27,148 nucleotides of DNA from JANNSW01 sp031431235 (lineage in GTDB: Bacteria; Pseudomonadota; Alphaproteobacteria; Rhizobiales; Hyphomicrobiaceae): contig JANPDA010000476.1 in the NCBI GenBank assembly GCA_031431235.1, forward strand, positions 1 through 27,148. Reading direction: 5' to 3'. Below are positions 1 through 8,647 of the stretch, piece after piece (position 1 is the stretch's first letter; each line of letters starts with the position of its first letter). The notes beneath the pieces were generated by a model. That model had not been told where the DNA came from. It made no database searches and saw only the letters and a list, made by a program, of their open reading frames with translations. The position numbers were made by a program, and so were the translations under genes.

Positions 1-40
1 CCCAACAGCCGCGCGGCTGAAGGAACTGGACAGGCTTTGA
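1..40 (+). CDS. possible 3' end of a plus-strand gene
   Basis: A short open frame enters from the left edge and ends at a TGA at 38-40; its visible tail reads PTARLKELDRL. It would converge on the acyl-CoA synthetase gene that ends at 68. Only 12 codons are visible, so neither function nor reality as a gene can be judged. A perfect 14-base palindrome (6-19) lies inside it and could equally be part of a transcription end signal. Confidence 0.25.
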   Translation, partial: PTAARLKELDRL

Positions 41-67
41 GGCAGCACCGGGATCGCCGCCGCGTCG

Positions 68-2740
68 TCACAAGTGGAGCCGCACCTGCCGCTGGCCAGT
101 GCCTTCACTCGAGCCGGTGATTTCAAACCCCAGCTCCCCGCACATCCTCAACATCGTGGTGTTCTCGGCGAGGACGTGTCCTGACAGCTCGCGCAAGCCT
201 TCCGTGCGGGCGTAGTCGATCAGGCGCGCCATCAGCAGCCAACCCAGGCCTCGACCCTGCAGATCGCTGCGCACGATGATGGCGTACTCAGCGATCTGCA
301 GGTCCGGCTCGGCGGCCAGGCGAGAGACCCCGAGGAGCGATCGGCCGTCCGGCGACAATGCAATGAACGCCATCTCGCGCGCGTAGTCGATCTGCGTCAG
401 CCGCGCGAGGAAGGCGTGCGACAACTCTTTGAGTGGCATGAACAGGCGCAGGCGAATGTCGTCGGCCGACAGACGCTCGAAGAAGTCGCCGTAGAGCCGC
501 TCGTCCTCTGGTCGCACCGGACGAATGTGCACGGACGTGCCGTCGCGGAGGATTTCGTCGCAGGCGAGGTGCTCCGGGTAGGGGCGGATAGCCAAGGGCT
601 TGGGGACTTCGCCTGGGCGGCGCAAGACGATGCGGGCGTCCAGGGCGATCACACCCCTGTCGTCGGCGAGCAGCGGATTGATGTCGAGCTCGCAGATCTC
701 GCGTTGGGTCGCGGCAAGCCAGGCTACGCGGATCAACACGTCGATCAATGCATCCCGATCCGCCGCCGGCCGATCCCGATAGCCTGCGAGCAGGCGATCG
801 ATCCGGGTCCGGGCCATCATGGCGCGCGCGAGCAGCGGATCGAGCGGCGGCAGTCCGATCGCCTTGTCGTTCACGACCTCGACGCTGGTGCCGCCTGCGC
901 CAAACAACACGATCGGCCCGAACACCGGGTCCTCCGCGATGCCCACGATCAACTCGTGGGTGCCGGTCCGCTCGATCATCGGCTGCACCATGAAGCCATC
1001 GATCCGCGCGCCGGGTCGCAGCGAGGCCGCCGATCGCAGCATCGCTTCGGCGACAGAGCGAGCTTCCGCGGGATCGGCGACTCCGAGCCTGACGCCGCCG
1101 ACATCGGACTTGTGGCTGAGGTCGCGCGAGGAGATCTTCACGACGAGGCGCGTGCCGGCAGGACTTTGCGCCAGCAACTCGGCGGCGGTTGTGGCGACTG
1201 CTCCCGGAGTTGGTGCGAGCCGGGTCTCGGCGACCGGGATGCCGCAAGCAGCCAAGACGGCTTTCGCTTCGAGCTCGCTCAGCAGATCCCGGCCTTCCCG
1301 CCTGACTTGCGCGATGACTTGCCCGATGGCCAGCGTGTCGAAGCCATCGTGCGCGGTTGCAGGTGGCGTCTGCATCGAGACAGCCTGCGCGCGGCGATAG
1401 CGGATCAGATGCATGAAGCTGTCGATCGCCAGGTCCGGCGTCGCGAATGAGGGGATCCTCGCCTCGGCGAAAACGCGATGACCCTCCGCATGCTCGTCGC
1501 CGAGCCACGCTGCCAGCACGGGCTTTGCTCCGCGCGGCTTGCCCGCGACAGCGGCCACCGCCCGCGCGACGTCCGCGCTGGAGGCAATCGCCGTCGGGCA
1601 GTTCATGACCAGAAGGCCGTCGACATCGGGATCGGCCAGGAGCGCCTCGACGGCCGCCACATAGCGGGTTGCATCGGCATCGCCGATGATGTCGACCGGG
1701 TTTGCACGCGACCAGGCGGCTGGCAGCAGCCGATCGAGGCGATCGATGGTCGCGCCACCGAGCCTCGCGGGTAGGCCGCCCAGATCCTCGAGGCGATCGA
1801 TGGCGAGAACTCCTGCTCCCCCGCCATTGGTCAGGATCGCCAAGCGCTCGCCTTTGACAATCTGCCGTCGCCCCAACACTTCCGCCGCCTGGAACAAACC
1901 CATGAGATCGGGCACGCGCACGAGGCCCGCCCGCTCGAACACGGCGTCGTAGACCGCATCCGACCCCGCCATCGCGCCAGTATGGGAGGCGGCTGCCCTG
2001 ACGCCTGTGGGGTGGCGGCCGGCCTTTACGACGACGACTGGCTTTGTGCGCGCAGCCGATCGCGCCGCCGACAGGAACGAGCGGGCGTCGACGATGCCCT
2101 CGAGGTAGAGCAAGATCGCGGAGACGGCAGCATCGGCTGCGAGATAGTCGAGTAGATCGTCGACATCGATGTCGGCCATGTTGCCCATCGAGACGAGGTG
2201 AGAAAATCCGATGGCGCGTGCATTCGCCCAGTCGATCAGAGCGGTCACGATCGCGCCTGACTGGGACACGAGCGCGAGGTCGCCGGCCAACGGCGGGGCG
2301 TGCGCAAAGCTCGCATTGAGGCCGACTGCCGGCACGAGTAGTCCCAGGCAGTTGGGACCCAGGATGCGCAGGCCGGTCTTGCGGGCTGCCTCGAGCATCG
2401 TCGCCTGGTCCTCGACGGCGGCGCTCTGGAGGCCCGCCGTGATGACGATCGCGGCCTTGGTTCCGCGCTGCCCGAGCGCGCCGATCAGTGCGGGGATCGT
2501 TGCGGGCGGCGTGCAGATGACGGCGAGCTCGGGAGCGCCGGGCAAGGCGGCGATGTCGGGATAGCACGGCTGACCGTGCAGCGACTGGTGCTTCGGGTTG
2601 ACGAGATAGATCGGTCCTTTGAATCCGCCGCCGAGGAGGTTCACTGCGACCGCGGCACCGACCGAGTGCGGCCGCTCGCTCGCGCCGAGGAGAGCGACGG
2701 AGGAGGGTCGCAGCAGGCTCGACAAATGGCGAATGGTCAT
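68..2740 (-). CDS. NDP-forming acyl-CoA synthetase fused to GNAT acetyltransferase (Pat/PatZ-like)
   Basis: An 890-residue protein with the layout of bacterial Pat/PatZ. A CoA-binding Rossmann domain comes first (about 5-135), then two succinyl-CoA-ligase-like domains (about 150-450), an ATP-grasp domain (about 485-710; KISSRDLSHKSDVGGV at 535-550, ELDINPL at 684-690) and a C-terminal GNAT domain (about 737-890) whose acetyl-CoA loop reads QGRGLG at 828-833. The synthetase half keeps the SHTGAMAG motif with His253, the residue phosphorylated in ADP-forming acyl-CoA synthetases, so this half may be catalytically active. Family roles are acyl-CoA formation and lysine acetylation of metabolic enzymes, classically acetyl-CoA synthetase. 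The ATG at 2740 is chosen because GAGGGG lies just upstream; the frame runs on to 2887, but those 49 residues look like antisense filler. It follows the catabolic operon in the same direction after 252 bases, so co-transcription is uncertain. Confidence 0.9.
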   Translation of the reverse strand: MTIRHLSSLLRPSSVALLGASERPHSVGAAVAVNLLGGGFKGPIYLVNPKHQSLHGQPCYPDIAALPGAPELAVICTPPATIPALIGALGQRGTKAAIVITAGLQSAAVEDQATMLEAARKTGLRILGPNCLGLLVPAVGLNASFAHAPPLAGDLALVSQSGAIVTALIDWANARAIGFSHLVSMGNMADIDVDDLLDYLAADAAVSAILLYLEGIVDARSFLSAARSAARTKPVVVVKAGRHPTGVRAAASHTGAMAGSDAVYDAVFERAGLVRVPDLMGLFQAAEVLGRRQIVKGERLAILTNGGGAGVLAIDRLEDLGGLPARLGGATIDRLDRLLPAAWSRANPVDIIGDADATRYVAAVEALLADPDVDGLLVMNCPTAIASSADVARAVAAVAGKPRGAKPVLAAWLGDEHAEGHRVFAEARIPSFATPDLAIDSFMHLIRYRRAQAVSMQTPPATAHDGFDTLAIGQVIAQVRREGRDLLSELEAKAVLAACGIPVAETRLAPTPGAVATTAAELLAQSPAGTRLVVKISSRDLSHKSDVGGVRLGVADPAEARSVAEAMLRSAASLRPGARIDGFMVQPMIERTGTHELIVGIAEDPVFGPIVLFGAGGTSVEVVNDKAIGLPPLDPLLARAMMARTRIDRLLAGYRDRPAADRDALIDVLIRVAWLAATQREICELDINPLLADDRGVIALDARIVLRRPGEVPKPLAIRPYPEHLACDEILRDGTSVHIRPVRPEDERLYGDFFERLSADDIRLRLFMPLKELSHAFLARLTQIDYAREMAFIALSPDGRSLLGVSRLAAEPDLQIAEYAIIVRSDLQGRGLGWLLMARLIDYARTEGLRELSGHVLAENTTMLRMCGELGFEITGSSEGTGQRQVRLHL

Positions 2741-2992
2741 TGATGCCCCTCGATCCGCGGCCAAACCATGTGCGCCTGTCGGACCGCGAGCTTGGACGAG
2801 ATGCGAGAGATCATGTCCTTGATCACGATCACAACAATGATCGGGCCATCGCTCAGCCGGGCGCGATCTGGTGATCGGGGTTGGCAAGCATGGTGGTCAC
2901 GGCGCAAGCTCGAGACCTGCTCTGGTCATCAGCAGGCCGCAGTTGCCGGTTAGCCGCAGAGATGCTGGGACCGTCGGCATCTGGGGCCGGGC
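2741..2992. other. intergenic region upstream of the acyl-CoA synthetase
   Basis: A 252-base gap between the carboxymuconolactone-family gene and the synthetase, both on the minus strand. I see no convincing gene in it and no copy of the 25-base element found at 8585 and 11305. It presumably carries a promoter for the synthetase, but no box stands out. Confidence 0.4.
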
Positions 2993-3367
2993 TCATGGCT
3001 CGAGCTTCGAGATCTCCTCCATCAGGATCGGGATCGCGAGGTTGCACGAGTGAATGCCCATCACCGTGGTGAGCTGGATCGTCTCCAAAATCTCCGCCTG
3101 GGTCGCTCCCGCCTTCAGCGCGTTCTGGATGTGGCGCCGGACGCCCGGTCCGTAGAGGTGGGTGGTCGCGGCGTTGATCGCGATCAGGATCAACTCCTTG
3201 TACTTCTGCGGCAGCGGCCCGTTCTTCTGCGGCACGGAGCGAAAGGCGAGGTAGGCCTCGAGGAACTCGGGGTCGAGCGCGCGGAACTTGTCCCAGAGCG
3301 GATTCCAGTCGCCCTTGGCGAGGTGCTCCTCGGTCGCCGGAAAGGCCCTGGTCGCGTCGGTCGTCAC
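2993..3367 (-). CDS. carboxymuconolactone decarboxylase/AhpD-fold family protein
   Basis: A 124-residue all-helical protein of the carboxymuconolactone decarboxylase (CMD) superfamily. The recognisable core is about residues 52-120 (LPQKYKELILIAINAATTH, then RRHIQNALKAGATQAEILE). It has no CxxC pair, so it is not an AhpD-type peroxidase; its only cysteine is Cys108, and His70 and His79 are candidate functional residues. Members of this group often sit in aromatic or xenobiotic catabolic operons with undefined roles. The start is a GTG with GGGGAGGG upstream, one base after the stop of the thiamine-diphosphate enzyme, so translation is probably coupled. It is the last gene of the five-gene operon. 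A decarboxylase, hydrolase or isomerase-like role is possible; the exact reaction cannot be read from sequence. Confidence 0.85.
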   Translation of the reverse strand: MTTDATRAFPATEEHLAKGDWNPLWDKFRALDPEFLEAYLAFRSVPQKNGPLPQKYKELILIAINAATTHLYGPGVRRHIQNALKAGATQAEILETIQLTTVMGIHSCNLAIPILMEEISKLEP

Positions 3368-3368
3368 A

Positions 3369-5054
3369 TCACCCTCCCCGGTGCTTGAAGCTGTCTCGGC
3401 GAAAGCTGAAGAGGGCGTTGGGATCGACCATCACGTCGACGACGGCGGGTTTGCCGCAGTCGAGGGCCGCTTCGACGGCCGCCCCCAACTCGCTCAGCCG
3501 CTCGACCCGGTAGCCCTTGGCCCCATACAGCCGCGCGAGTTGATCGAAGGGCGGGCTCGAGACGTCGGCACCAATGTAGCGGCCCTGGAAGAAGTCGCGC
3601 TGATAGGCCTTCTCCGCGCCCCAGCACTTGTTGTTCATGACGACGGTCACGGTGTTGATCCCATGGTCGACGGCGGTCGAAAGCTCCGAGACGGTCATGC
3701 CGAAGCCGCCGTCGCCCATCAGGCTGACGACCGGCCGGTCGGGCCGCGCGAGCTTGACGCCGAGGCCGCAGGCAAAGGAGAAGCCGACGAGGCCGAAGTC
3801 GAGTGGCGAGAACAGGCAGGGCGGCTCGAAGTGCTCGAAGGCGTCCGTCGCCTGCAGGCAGAGAGTGCCGGCATCGAGCGTGAGGCAGGCATTCCTCGGC
3901 AGCACCCGGCGCAACTCCTTGAAGAGGCCTGAGGGCTGGATCGGATGGCCGGTCTGAGCCTCGGCATCGCGCTTGGCCAGATAGGCCTTGCGCTCCGCCT
4001 TGAAGGTGGCGGTCCAAGCCCCGACCTCGCGGTTCGCCTGCAAGGTCCCAAGCGCGTCCCGTAGCTGGCGGGCGACCGTCGGCGCATCCGCCCAGATGCC
4101 GACGGCGACCGGGAAAAAGCGCCCGATCGCGGTCGGCTCGATCTCCACCTGGATGATCCGGGCGTCCTTGTTGATGTTGTCGTATGAGTAAAACGTCGAG
4201 TTGAAACCGAGCCGCGTGCCGAGCGCGAGAATGACGTCGGCCTCCTTGACGAGGCGCGAGGCAACCGGGTTGCCGCGCGGGCCCATCTGGCCGGCATAGA
4301 GCGGATGGCTCGCCGGGATCGCGTCGCCGTGGCCGGGCGAGGTGACGACCGGGGCATCGAGCGCCTCCGCGAGCGCGAGAGCCGCCGCATGCCCGCCCGT
4401 GCTCTTGATGCCGCCGCCCGCAATGATCACGGGCCGGCTCGCACTCGCGAGGAGTCCGGCAGCTTCGCCGATCGCATCAGTTGCGCCCGCAGGCAGCGGA
4501 GCCGGACGGTAGCGCGCCGGCTCCAGGAAATCGGGGAAGTCGGTCGTCGTCGACAGCACGTCGCGCGGCAGGTTGAGCTGCACCGGCCCCCGGCGCGGCG
4601 CCATGGCCACGCGGAACGCCTCGCGGAACATCTCGGGGATCCGGTCGGCCGAGGTCACGGTCCAGGTCTTCTTCGTGACCGGCCGGAACAGGGCCTGCTG
4701 ATCGACTTCCTGGAAGGCATCCCGGTAGAGGTGCGCCGAGGAGAGCGCTCCGGCGATCGAGACGACGGGTGAGTAGGCCGCGGCCGCCTGGGCAAGGCCA
4801 GTGACGAGGTTGGTCGCCCCGGGCCCGTTCTGGCCGGCGAGGATCACCCCAGGCAGGCCAGATGCCCGTGCATAGCCATCCGCCATGTGGGTGCCGGTGC
4901 GCTCGTCGTGCACGCCGATGAACCGGATGTCCTCGGCGTCGTAGAGTGCGTCGAACATCTCCATGGTCGCCGAGCCGATCAGGCCGAACACATGAGCGGT
5001 CTTTTCCACGCGCAGGGCTTCGATCGCGGCCTGGCCGCCGGAAAGCCTCGTCAT
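3369..5054 (-). CDS. thiamine-diphosphate-dependent enzyme, sulfoacetaldehyde acetyltransferase/acetolactate synthase-like
   Basis: A 561-residue three-domain ThDP enzyme. The N-terminal Pyr domain (about 1-170) has the catalytic glutamate Glu51 in HDERTGTHMADGYAR and a GQNGPGATN loop. A central domain follows (about 190-335), then the C-terminal PP domain with the ThDP-binding GDG (447-449) ending in NN (474-475). IGSA (27-30), FQEVDQ (114-119) and LALGTRLGFNST (276-287) resemble sulfoacetaldehyde acetyltransferase (Xsc) more than biosynthetic acetolactate synthase, judged by memory of the family. If Xsc-like, it would cleave a 2-oxo or sulfo-aldehyde substrate to an acyl phosphate or acyl group; a 2-oxoacid decarboxylase or carboligase is also possible. 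The start has GAGGGA upstream and lies 16 bases after the hydrolase gene. No phosphotransacetylase or sulfite exporter is nearby, which weakens a strict Xsc assignment. Confidence 0.85.
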   Translation of the reverse strand: MTRLSGGQAAIEALRVEKTAHVFGLIGSATMEMFDALYDAEDIRFIGVHDERTGTHMADGYARASGLPGVILAGQNGPGATNLVTGLAQAAAAYSPVVSIAGALSSAHLYRDAFQEVDQQALFRPVTKKTWTVTSADRIPEMFREAFRVAMAPRRGPVQLNLPRDVLSTTTDFPDFLEPARYRPAPLPAGATDAIGEAAGLLASASRPVIIAGGGIKSTGGHAAALALAEALDAPVVTSPGHGDAIPASHPLYAGQMGPRGNPVASRLVKEADVILALGTRLGFNSTFYSYDNINKDARIIQVEIEPTAIGRFFPVAVGIWADAPTVARQLRDALGTLQANREVGAWTATFKAERKAYLAKRDAEAQTGHPIQPSGLFKELRRVLPRNACLTLDAGTLCLQATDAFEHFEPPCLFSPLDFGLVGFSFACGLGVKLARPDRPVVSLMGDGGFGMTVSELSTAVDHGINTVTVVMNNKCWGAEKAYQRDFFQGRYIGADVSSPPFDQLARLYGAKGYRVERLSELGAAVEAALDCGKPAVVDVMVDPNALFSFRRDSFKHRGG

Positions 5055-5070
5055 TGCTTGTTTCCCTCTG

Positions 5071-5886
5071 CTAGCGAAGCGTCTTGTCGAGGAATTGCAC
5101 GAGCGGCTCCAGGAAGAGCCCGGGCTCTTCCAACAACCCCATGTGCTGCAGCCTCGGAACGATCACCGTCTGGCTGCCCGCGATCTCGGCGGCGATCCCG
5201 TGCGACATGGCCGGCGTGCTGCCGCTGTCGTGCTCGCAGGTCATGACCAGCGCGGGCTTGCCGATCGGGGGCATCGGCCTGATCAGCTCGATCACACCCT
5301 TGGCGAGCACCATGCGGCATTGGGCATAGGCCTTGGGCTCGATTGCCAGCACCCATCGACGCACGCAATCGATCACGTCCGTGCGAGCCGCCCGGAAGCC
5401 CGGCGTGAACCAGCGCTCGATGGTCTGGTCGAGATTGGCGCCCGGCCCCCCGGCCGTGCTTTCGGCGGCCCGCACCTCGACGCTTCTCTGCTGCTCGGGC
5501 GAGCGCTCGTGCGGCGAGTTGAGGACCGCAAGCGCGCTCACGCGCTCCGGGTGATCGATCGCCATCCGCCGGTTGATCATGCCGCCGAGCGAGAAGCCGA
5601 CGAGGGCGCCCTGGCGATGGCCGGTGTGATCGAGCAGCTCGGCCAGCTGCTCGGCGAAGAGCGCGAGTGTCGGCGCCGCGGGCCCTGGCGCGCTGCCGCC
5701 GTGGAACCAGAGATCGTAGGCGAGGACGCGAAACCGCTCGGCGAGCACAGGCTGACAGCCACGCCAGATCCCCCGGTCGAGGCCGAGGCCGTGGATCAGC
5801 ACGACCAGCGGCGCGCTCGTCGGCCCGCTCAGCTCGTAGACCGTTCCGCCCGGCGTTCTCGCGGGCAACGTCATGCTGCGAGCCAT
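5071..5886 (-). CDS. alpha/beta hydrolase
   Basis: A 271-residue alpha/beta-hydrolase-fold enzyme of the size of 3-oxoadipate enol-lactonases and C-C bond hydrolases. The oxyanion-hole motif is HGLG (32-35). The nucleophile elbow is GFSLGG with Ser99, the probable acid is Asp220 in CEHDSG, and the catalytic His is His248 in LQHMG. The ATG at 5886 is preceded by AGGTGAGG at good spacing. A GTG at 5898 would overlap the upstream stop as GTGA but has no Shine-Dalgarno sequence, so I prefer 5886. No signal peptide is evident, so it is cytoplasmic. Operon context suggests hydrolysis of an ester, lactone or C-C bond in an intermediate made by the LLM oxygenase. The substrate is unknown. Confidence 0.9.
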   Translation of the reverse strand: MARSMTLPARTPGGTVYELSGPTSAPLVVLIHGLGLDRGIWRGCQPVLAERFRVLAYDLWFHGGSAPGPAAPTLALFAEQLAELLDHTGHRQGALVGFSLGGMINRRMAIDHPERVSALAVLNSPHERSPEQQRSVEVRAAESTAGGPGANLDQTIERWFTPGFRAARTDVIDCVRRWVLAIEPKAYAQCRMVLAKGVIELIRPMPPIGKPALVMTCEHDSGSTPAMSHGIAAEIAGSQTVIVPRLQHMGLLEEPGLFLEPLVQFLDKTLR

Positions 5887-5894
5887 GGTTGGCC

Positions 5895-6932
5895 TCACCT
5901 GAAGGCTGGGATGACATGCTGGCAGAACAGCTCGAGCGAGCGCTTCTGCTCCTTCAGGCCCAGCCCCAGGCTCGCGTAGTAGATGAACTCGTCGACGCCG
6001 AGCGCCTGGTAGCGCTTCAGCTTCGCGATTACCTCATCGGGGGTGCCGAACATCAGGTTCTCGCTGAGCATTTTGGCATCGTACTCGGTGCGATTGGACA
6101 ATTCCGCGAGCGGGATCTCGCGGGGGAAGCCGTTCTCGACGTCGCCCAGATTCTTGAACAGGTTCTCGAACTGGCCGAGCACCCGCTGCACCGCGCGCAC
6201 CGGCACCTCCCAGTCGGCCTTGCGGTCGTAGAGCGCCGTGTGTCGCATCAGGGCGAGGATGGGCCTCGCGTGTCCAGGGAACTTCGCCATCGCCTGCTCG
6301 AGGCGCGATTTGTAGAGCTCGGCCTCGCTGAACGGCCGCGTGAGCGGCCAGCACATGATGTGGCAGCCGTGCTCGACGGCGTAGTCGTAGGTGATGGGCG
6401 CACGCGCTGCGACCCAGATCGGGGGATGGGGTTTCTGCACGGGCTTGGGCACCGAGGTCGAGGTCGGGAACGACCAGAGCTCGCCCTTGTGCTCGTAGTC
6501 GCCCGCCCACAGCGCCTTCAGTGCCGGCAGCATCTCGTGCATGTAGCGCCAGGCATCGGACTGCTTGAGCCCCGGGTGCATGCGGTCGAACTCGCGCTGA
6601 TAGGCGCCGGAGCCGATGCCGAACTCGAGCCGTCCGCCGCTGATGAGATCGGTGAAAGCGGCCTCGCCGGCAAGTCGGATCGGATGCCAATAGGGGGCGA
6701 CCGCAACGGCCGTGCCCAGCCGGATCCTGTCGGTGTGGGAGGCCCACCAGGTGAGGATCTGGAACGGGTTGGGAGCGATCGTCATCTCGAGCGCATGGTG
6801 CTCGGCCGACCAGACGATGTTGAAGCCGCCACGATCAGCCATCTGAACCAATTCGAGCGTGTGGCGCGCGACCTCCGGCATCTCGATGCGGTTGTCCAGG
6901 CGCTCCAGATTGATTGCGAGCTGGAATTTCAT
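5895..6932 (-). CDS. LLM-class flavin-dependent oxidoreductase (bacterial luciferase family)
   Basis: A 345-residue single-domain TIM barrel of the luciferase-like monooxygenase family, which uses FMN or F420. Family marks are DRGGFNIVWSAEHHALE (33-49, EHH at 44-46), RIRLGTAVAVAPYWHP (69-84) and GRLEFGIGSGA (100-110), with a final FGTPDEVIAKL segment that often contacts the flavin phosphate. It is probably a two-component monooxygenase needing reduced flavin from elsewhere; no reductase is encoded nearby. The frame extends to 7025, but MKFQLAINLER at 6932 is the natural start of the barrel and has a GGTGGA-like ribosome binding site. It begins 41 bases after the aldehyde dehydrogenase gene. 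Known members oxidise alkanesulfonates, long-chain alkanes, amines and heterocycles, so the substrate stays open. Confidence 0.9.
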   Translation of the reverse strand: MKFQLAINLERLDNRIEMPEVARHTLELVQMADRGGFNIVWSAEHHALEMTIAPNPFQILTWWASHTDRIRLGTAVAVAPYWHPIRLAGEAAFTDLISGGRLEFGIGSGAYQREFDRMHPGLKQSDAWRYMHEMLPALKALWAGDYEHKGELWSFPTSTSVPKPVQKPHPPIWVAARAPITYDYAVEHGCHIMCWPLTRPFSEAELYKSRLEQAMAKFPGHARPILALMRHTALYDRKADWEVPVRAVQRVLGQFENLFKNLGDVENGFPREIPLAELSNRTEYDAKMLSENLMFGTPDEVIAKLKRYQALGVDEFIYYASLGLGLKEQKRSLELFCQHVIPAFR

Positions 6933-6973
6933 GCGTTCATCCACCCCTTCACTGTTCGGCTGCTCGCCGACGA

Positions 6974-8455
6974 TCACCGGGCCACGAATTGGCTGCCGAG
7001 TGGCTCGCTCGACGTGTTCATCCACACGGTCTTGGGCCGCGTGTAGTCGTACATGGCCTGGAACCCGCTTTCCCGACCATAGCCCGAGCCTTTCATCCCA
7101 CCAAATTCCGCGATCGGGGAGACCGCGCGATAGGTGTTGACCCAGACGATCCCGGCCTTGACTGCATTGGCGACCCTGAGCGAACGGGCGCTGTCGCGCG
7201 TGAATATCCCGGCAGCCAGACCGTGCGTGGTATCGTTGGCCAGTGTGATCGCCTCGGCCTCGTCCTCGAAGCGCAGCACGCTCAGCACCGGTCCGAACAG
7301 CTCCGTGTCGACGATCCGCAGATCCTGGCGCGGACAGGCGATGATGGTCGGCTCATAGTAGAGGCCTTCGAGCCCCTGAGGCCGCCGCCCGCCACACAAG
7401 ACCACGGCGCCTTCGCTGCGAGCATGGGCGACCTCGCGCTCGATGGTGAGCAGCTGGCCCTGCGTGCAGAGCGGACCCATCTCAGTCTCCTCCGCCAGCG
7501 GGTCGCCCAGGCGGATCCTGCCGGCTGCCGCGATCATCCGCTCGAGGAACGCATCCGCGATCCGCTCGTGCAGATAGAGCCGCGAGCCGGCGACGCAGCT
7601 CTGCCCCGTCGCCCCGAAGATCGCCGAGATCGCTCCATTCACGGCGCCATCGATATCGACATCATCGAACACGATGAAGGGTGATTTCCCGCCGAGCTCC
7701 AGCGACACCTCGGCGAAATTGCTGGCCGAGTTGTGGACGATGTGGCTCGCGGCGATCGGCCCGCCGGTGAAGGATATGCGTGCGACCAGCTTGTGCGTGG
7801 TGAGAGCCTTGCCGCACGGATCGCCATGCCCGGTCACGATGTTGACGACACCGGGCGGAATGCCGGCACCCTCGATCAGGCGGCCGAAGTCCAGCAGCGC
7901 GGCCGAAGCGTGCTCAGACGCCTTGAGGACAATGGTGTTGCCGGCGGCCAGGGCGGGGCCGATCTTCACGGCGCTGAGGAAGAGCTGCGAGTTCCAGGGC
8001 ACGATCGCTGCAACGACGCCGAGCGGCTCGCGCCTGGTGAACACGAACAGATCCGGCTTGTCGATCGGCAATGTCTCGCCGTTGAGCTTGTCGGCACAGC
8101 CCGCATAGAAATGGAAAAAATCGGCGATGTATCGCGCCTGCCACCGTGTTTCCTTCAGCAGCTTGCCCGTGTCGATCGATTCGATCCGCCCAAGATCCTC
8201 CGACCGCTCTGCGAGCAGATCGGCGAGCCTGCGCAACCTGCGGCCGCGCTCGGTTGCGGACATGCTGGCCCAGGGACCCACGCTGAATGCCCGGTGCGCC
8301 GCCCGCACCGCCCGATCGACGTCCTCGGCCGTCGCTTCTGCAACCCTTGCCCAGACCTTGCCCGTAGCCGGATTGATGCTGTCGAAGGTACGCCCGTCCG
8401 ATGCCTCGACCCAGTCGCCGTCGATCAGCATACGGTAGGTCTGGACGACGTCCAT
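6974..8455 (-). CDS. NAD(P)-dependent aldehyde dehydrogenase
   Basis: A 493-residue classical aldehyde dehydrogenase oxidising an aldehyde to the acid. Signature residues are Asn155 in VPWNSQ, the general base Glu253 in LELGGKSP and the nucleophile Cys287 in GQSCVAGSR. The nucleotide-loop motif is FTGGPIAAS rather than the common FTGSTxxG, a modest deviation. The frame is open far upstream, but the start at 8455 is clear: an AAAGGAG sits six bases before the ATG and the family N-terminus follows at once. It is the first gene of the operon and divergent from the LysR-type regulator, so its promoter lies in 8456-8647, where a candidate operator is found. The substrate specificity cannot be inferred. 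Confidence 0.93.
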   Translation of the reverse strand: MDVVQTYRMLIDGDWVEASDGRTFDSINPATGKVWARVAEATAEDVDRAVRAAHRAFSVGPWASMSATERGRRLRRLADLLAERSEDLGRIESIDTGKLLKETRWQARYIADFFHFYAGCADKLNGETLPIDKPDLFVFTRREPLGVVAAIVPWNSQLFLSAVKIGPALAAGNTIVLKASEHASAALLDFGRLIEGAGIPPGVVNIVTGHGDPCGKALTTHKLVARISFTGGPIAASHIVHNSASNFAEVSLELGGKSPFIVFDDVDIDGAVNGAISAIFGATGQSCVAGSRLYLHERIADAFLERMIAAAGRIRLGDPLAEETEMGPLCTQGQLLTIEREVAHARSEGAVVLCGGRRPQGLEGLYYEPTIIACPRQDLRIVDTELFGPVLSVLRFEDEAEAITLANDTTHGLAAGIFTRDSARSLRVANAVKAGIVWVNTYRAVSPIAEFGGMKGSGYGRESGFQAMYDYTRPKTVWMNTSSEPLGSQFVAR

Positions 8456-8584
8456 CGATGCTCCTTTCAGCCTCGGACTGGCGGGCCCGCAATCGCGATC
8501 CCCCATTCGGCTCGGCCCATGCTCGGGTGTGGTGCTGGCCCGGACGCGCTGGCGTCGGCAGGCACCATGACCAAATCGCAGGCA

Positions 8585-8609
8585 TTTGTGAATCGAAAGA
8601 TTATGCAGT
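8585..8609 (-). promoter_or_regulatory. candidate LysR operator between regulator and operon
   Basis: A 25-base element in the divergent promoter region. It contains TTTGT, then AATCGAAA, and ends in GCAGT; inside lies the small dyad AATC-gaaa-GATT (8591-8602). The same element, ungapped and identical at 20 of 25 positions, occurs at 11305-11329 before the substrate-binding-protein gene. Here it lies about 130 bases before the aldehyde dehydrogenase start and about 38 bases before the regulator start, a usual place for a LysR-type site controlling both directions. Confidence 0.6.
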
Positions 8610-8647
8610 AATGCTTCGCGTTCATCGAATTCGCGGAGGCAGCTCTC

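Noticed and set aside
288..2567. A 759-codon second open frame on the minus strand inside the acyl-CoA synthetase
   Set aside because: Its translation is Arg/Ala/Gly-rich without domains, a frame-shifted shadow of the synthetase gene.
2993..3367. AhpD-type alkylhydroperoxidase function
   Set aside because: The CxxC active-site pair is absent; only one cysteine is present.
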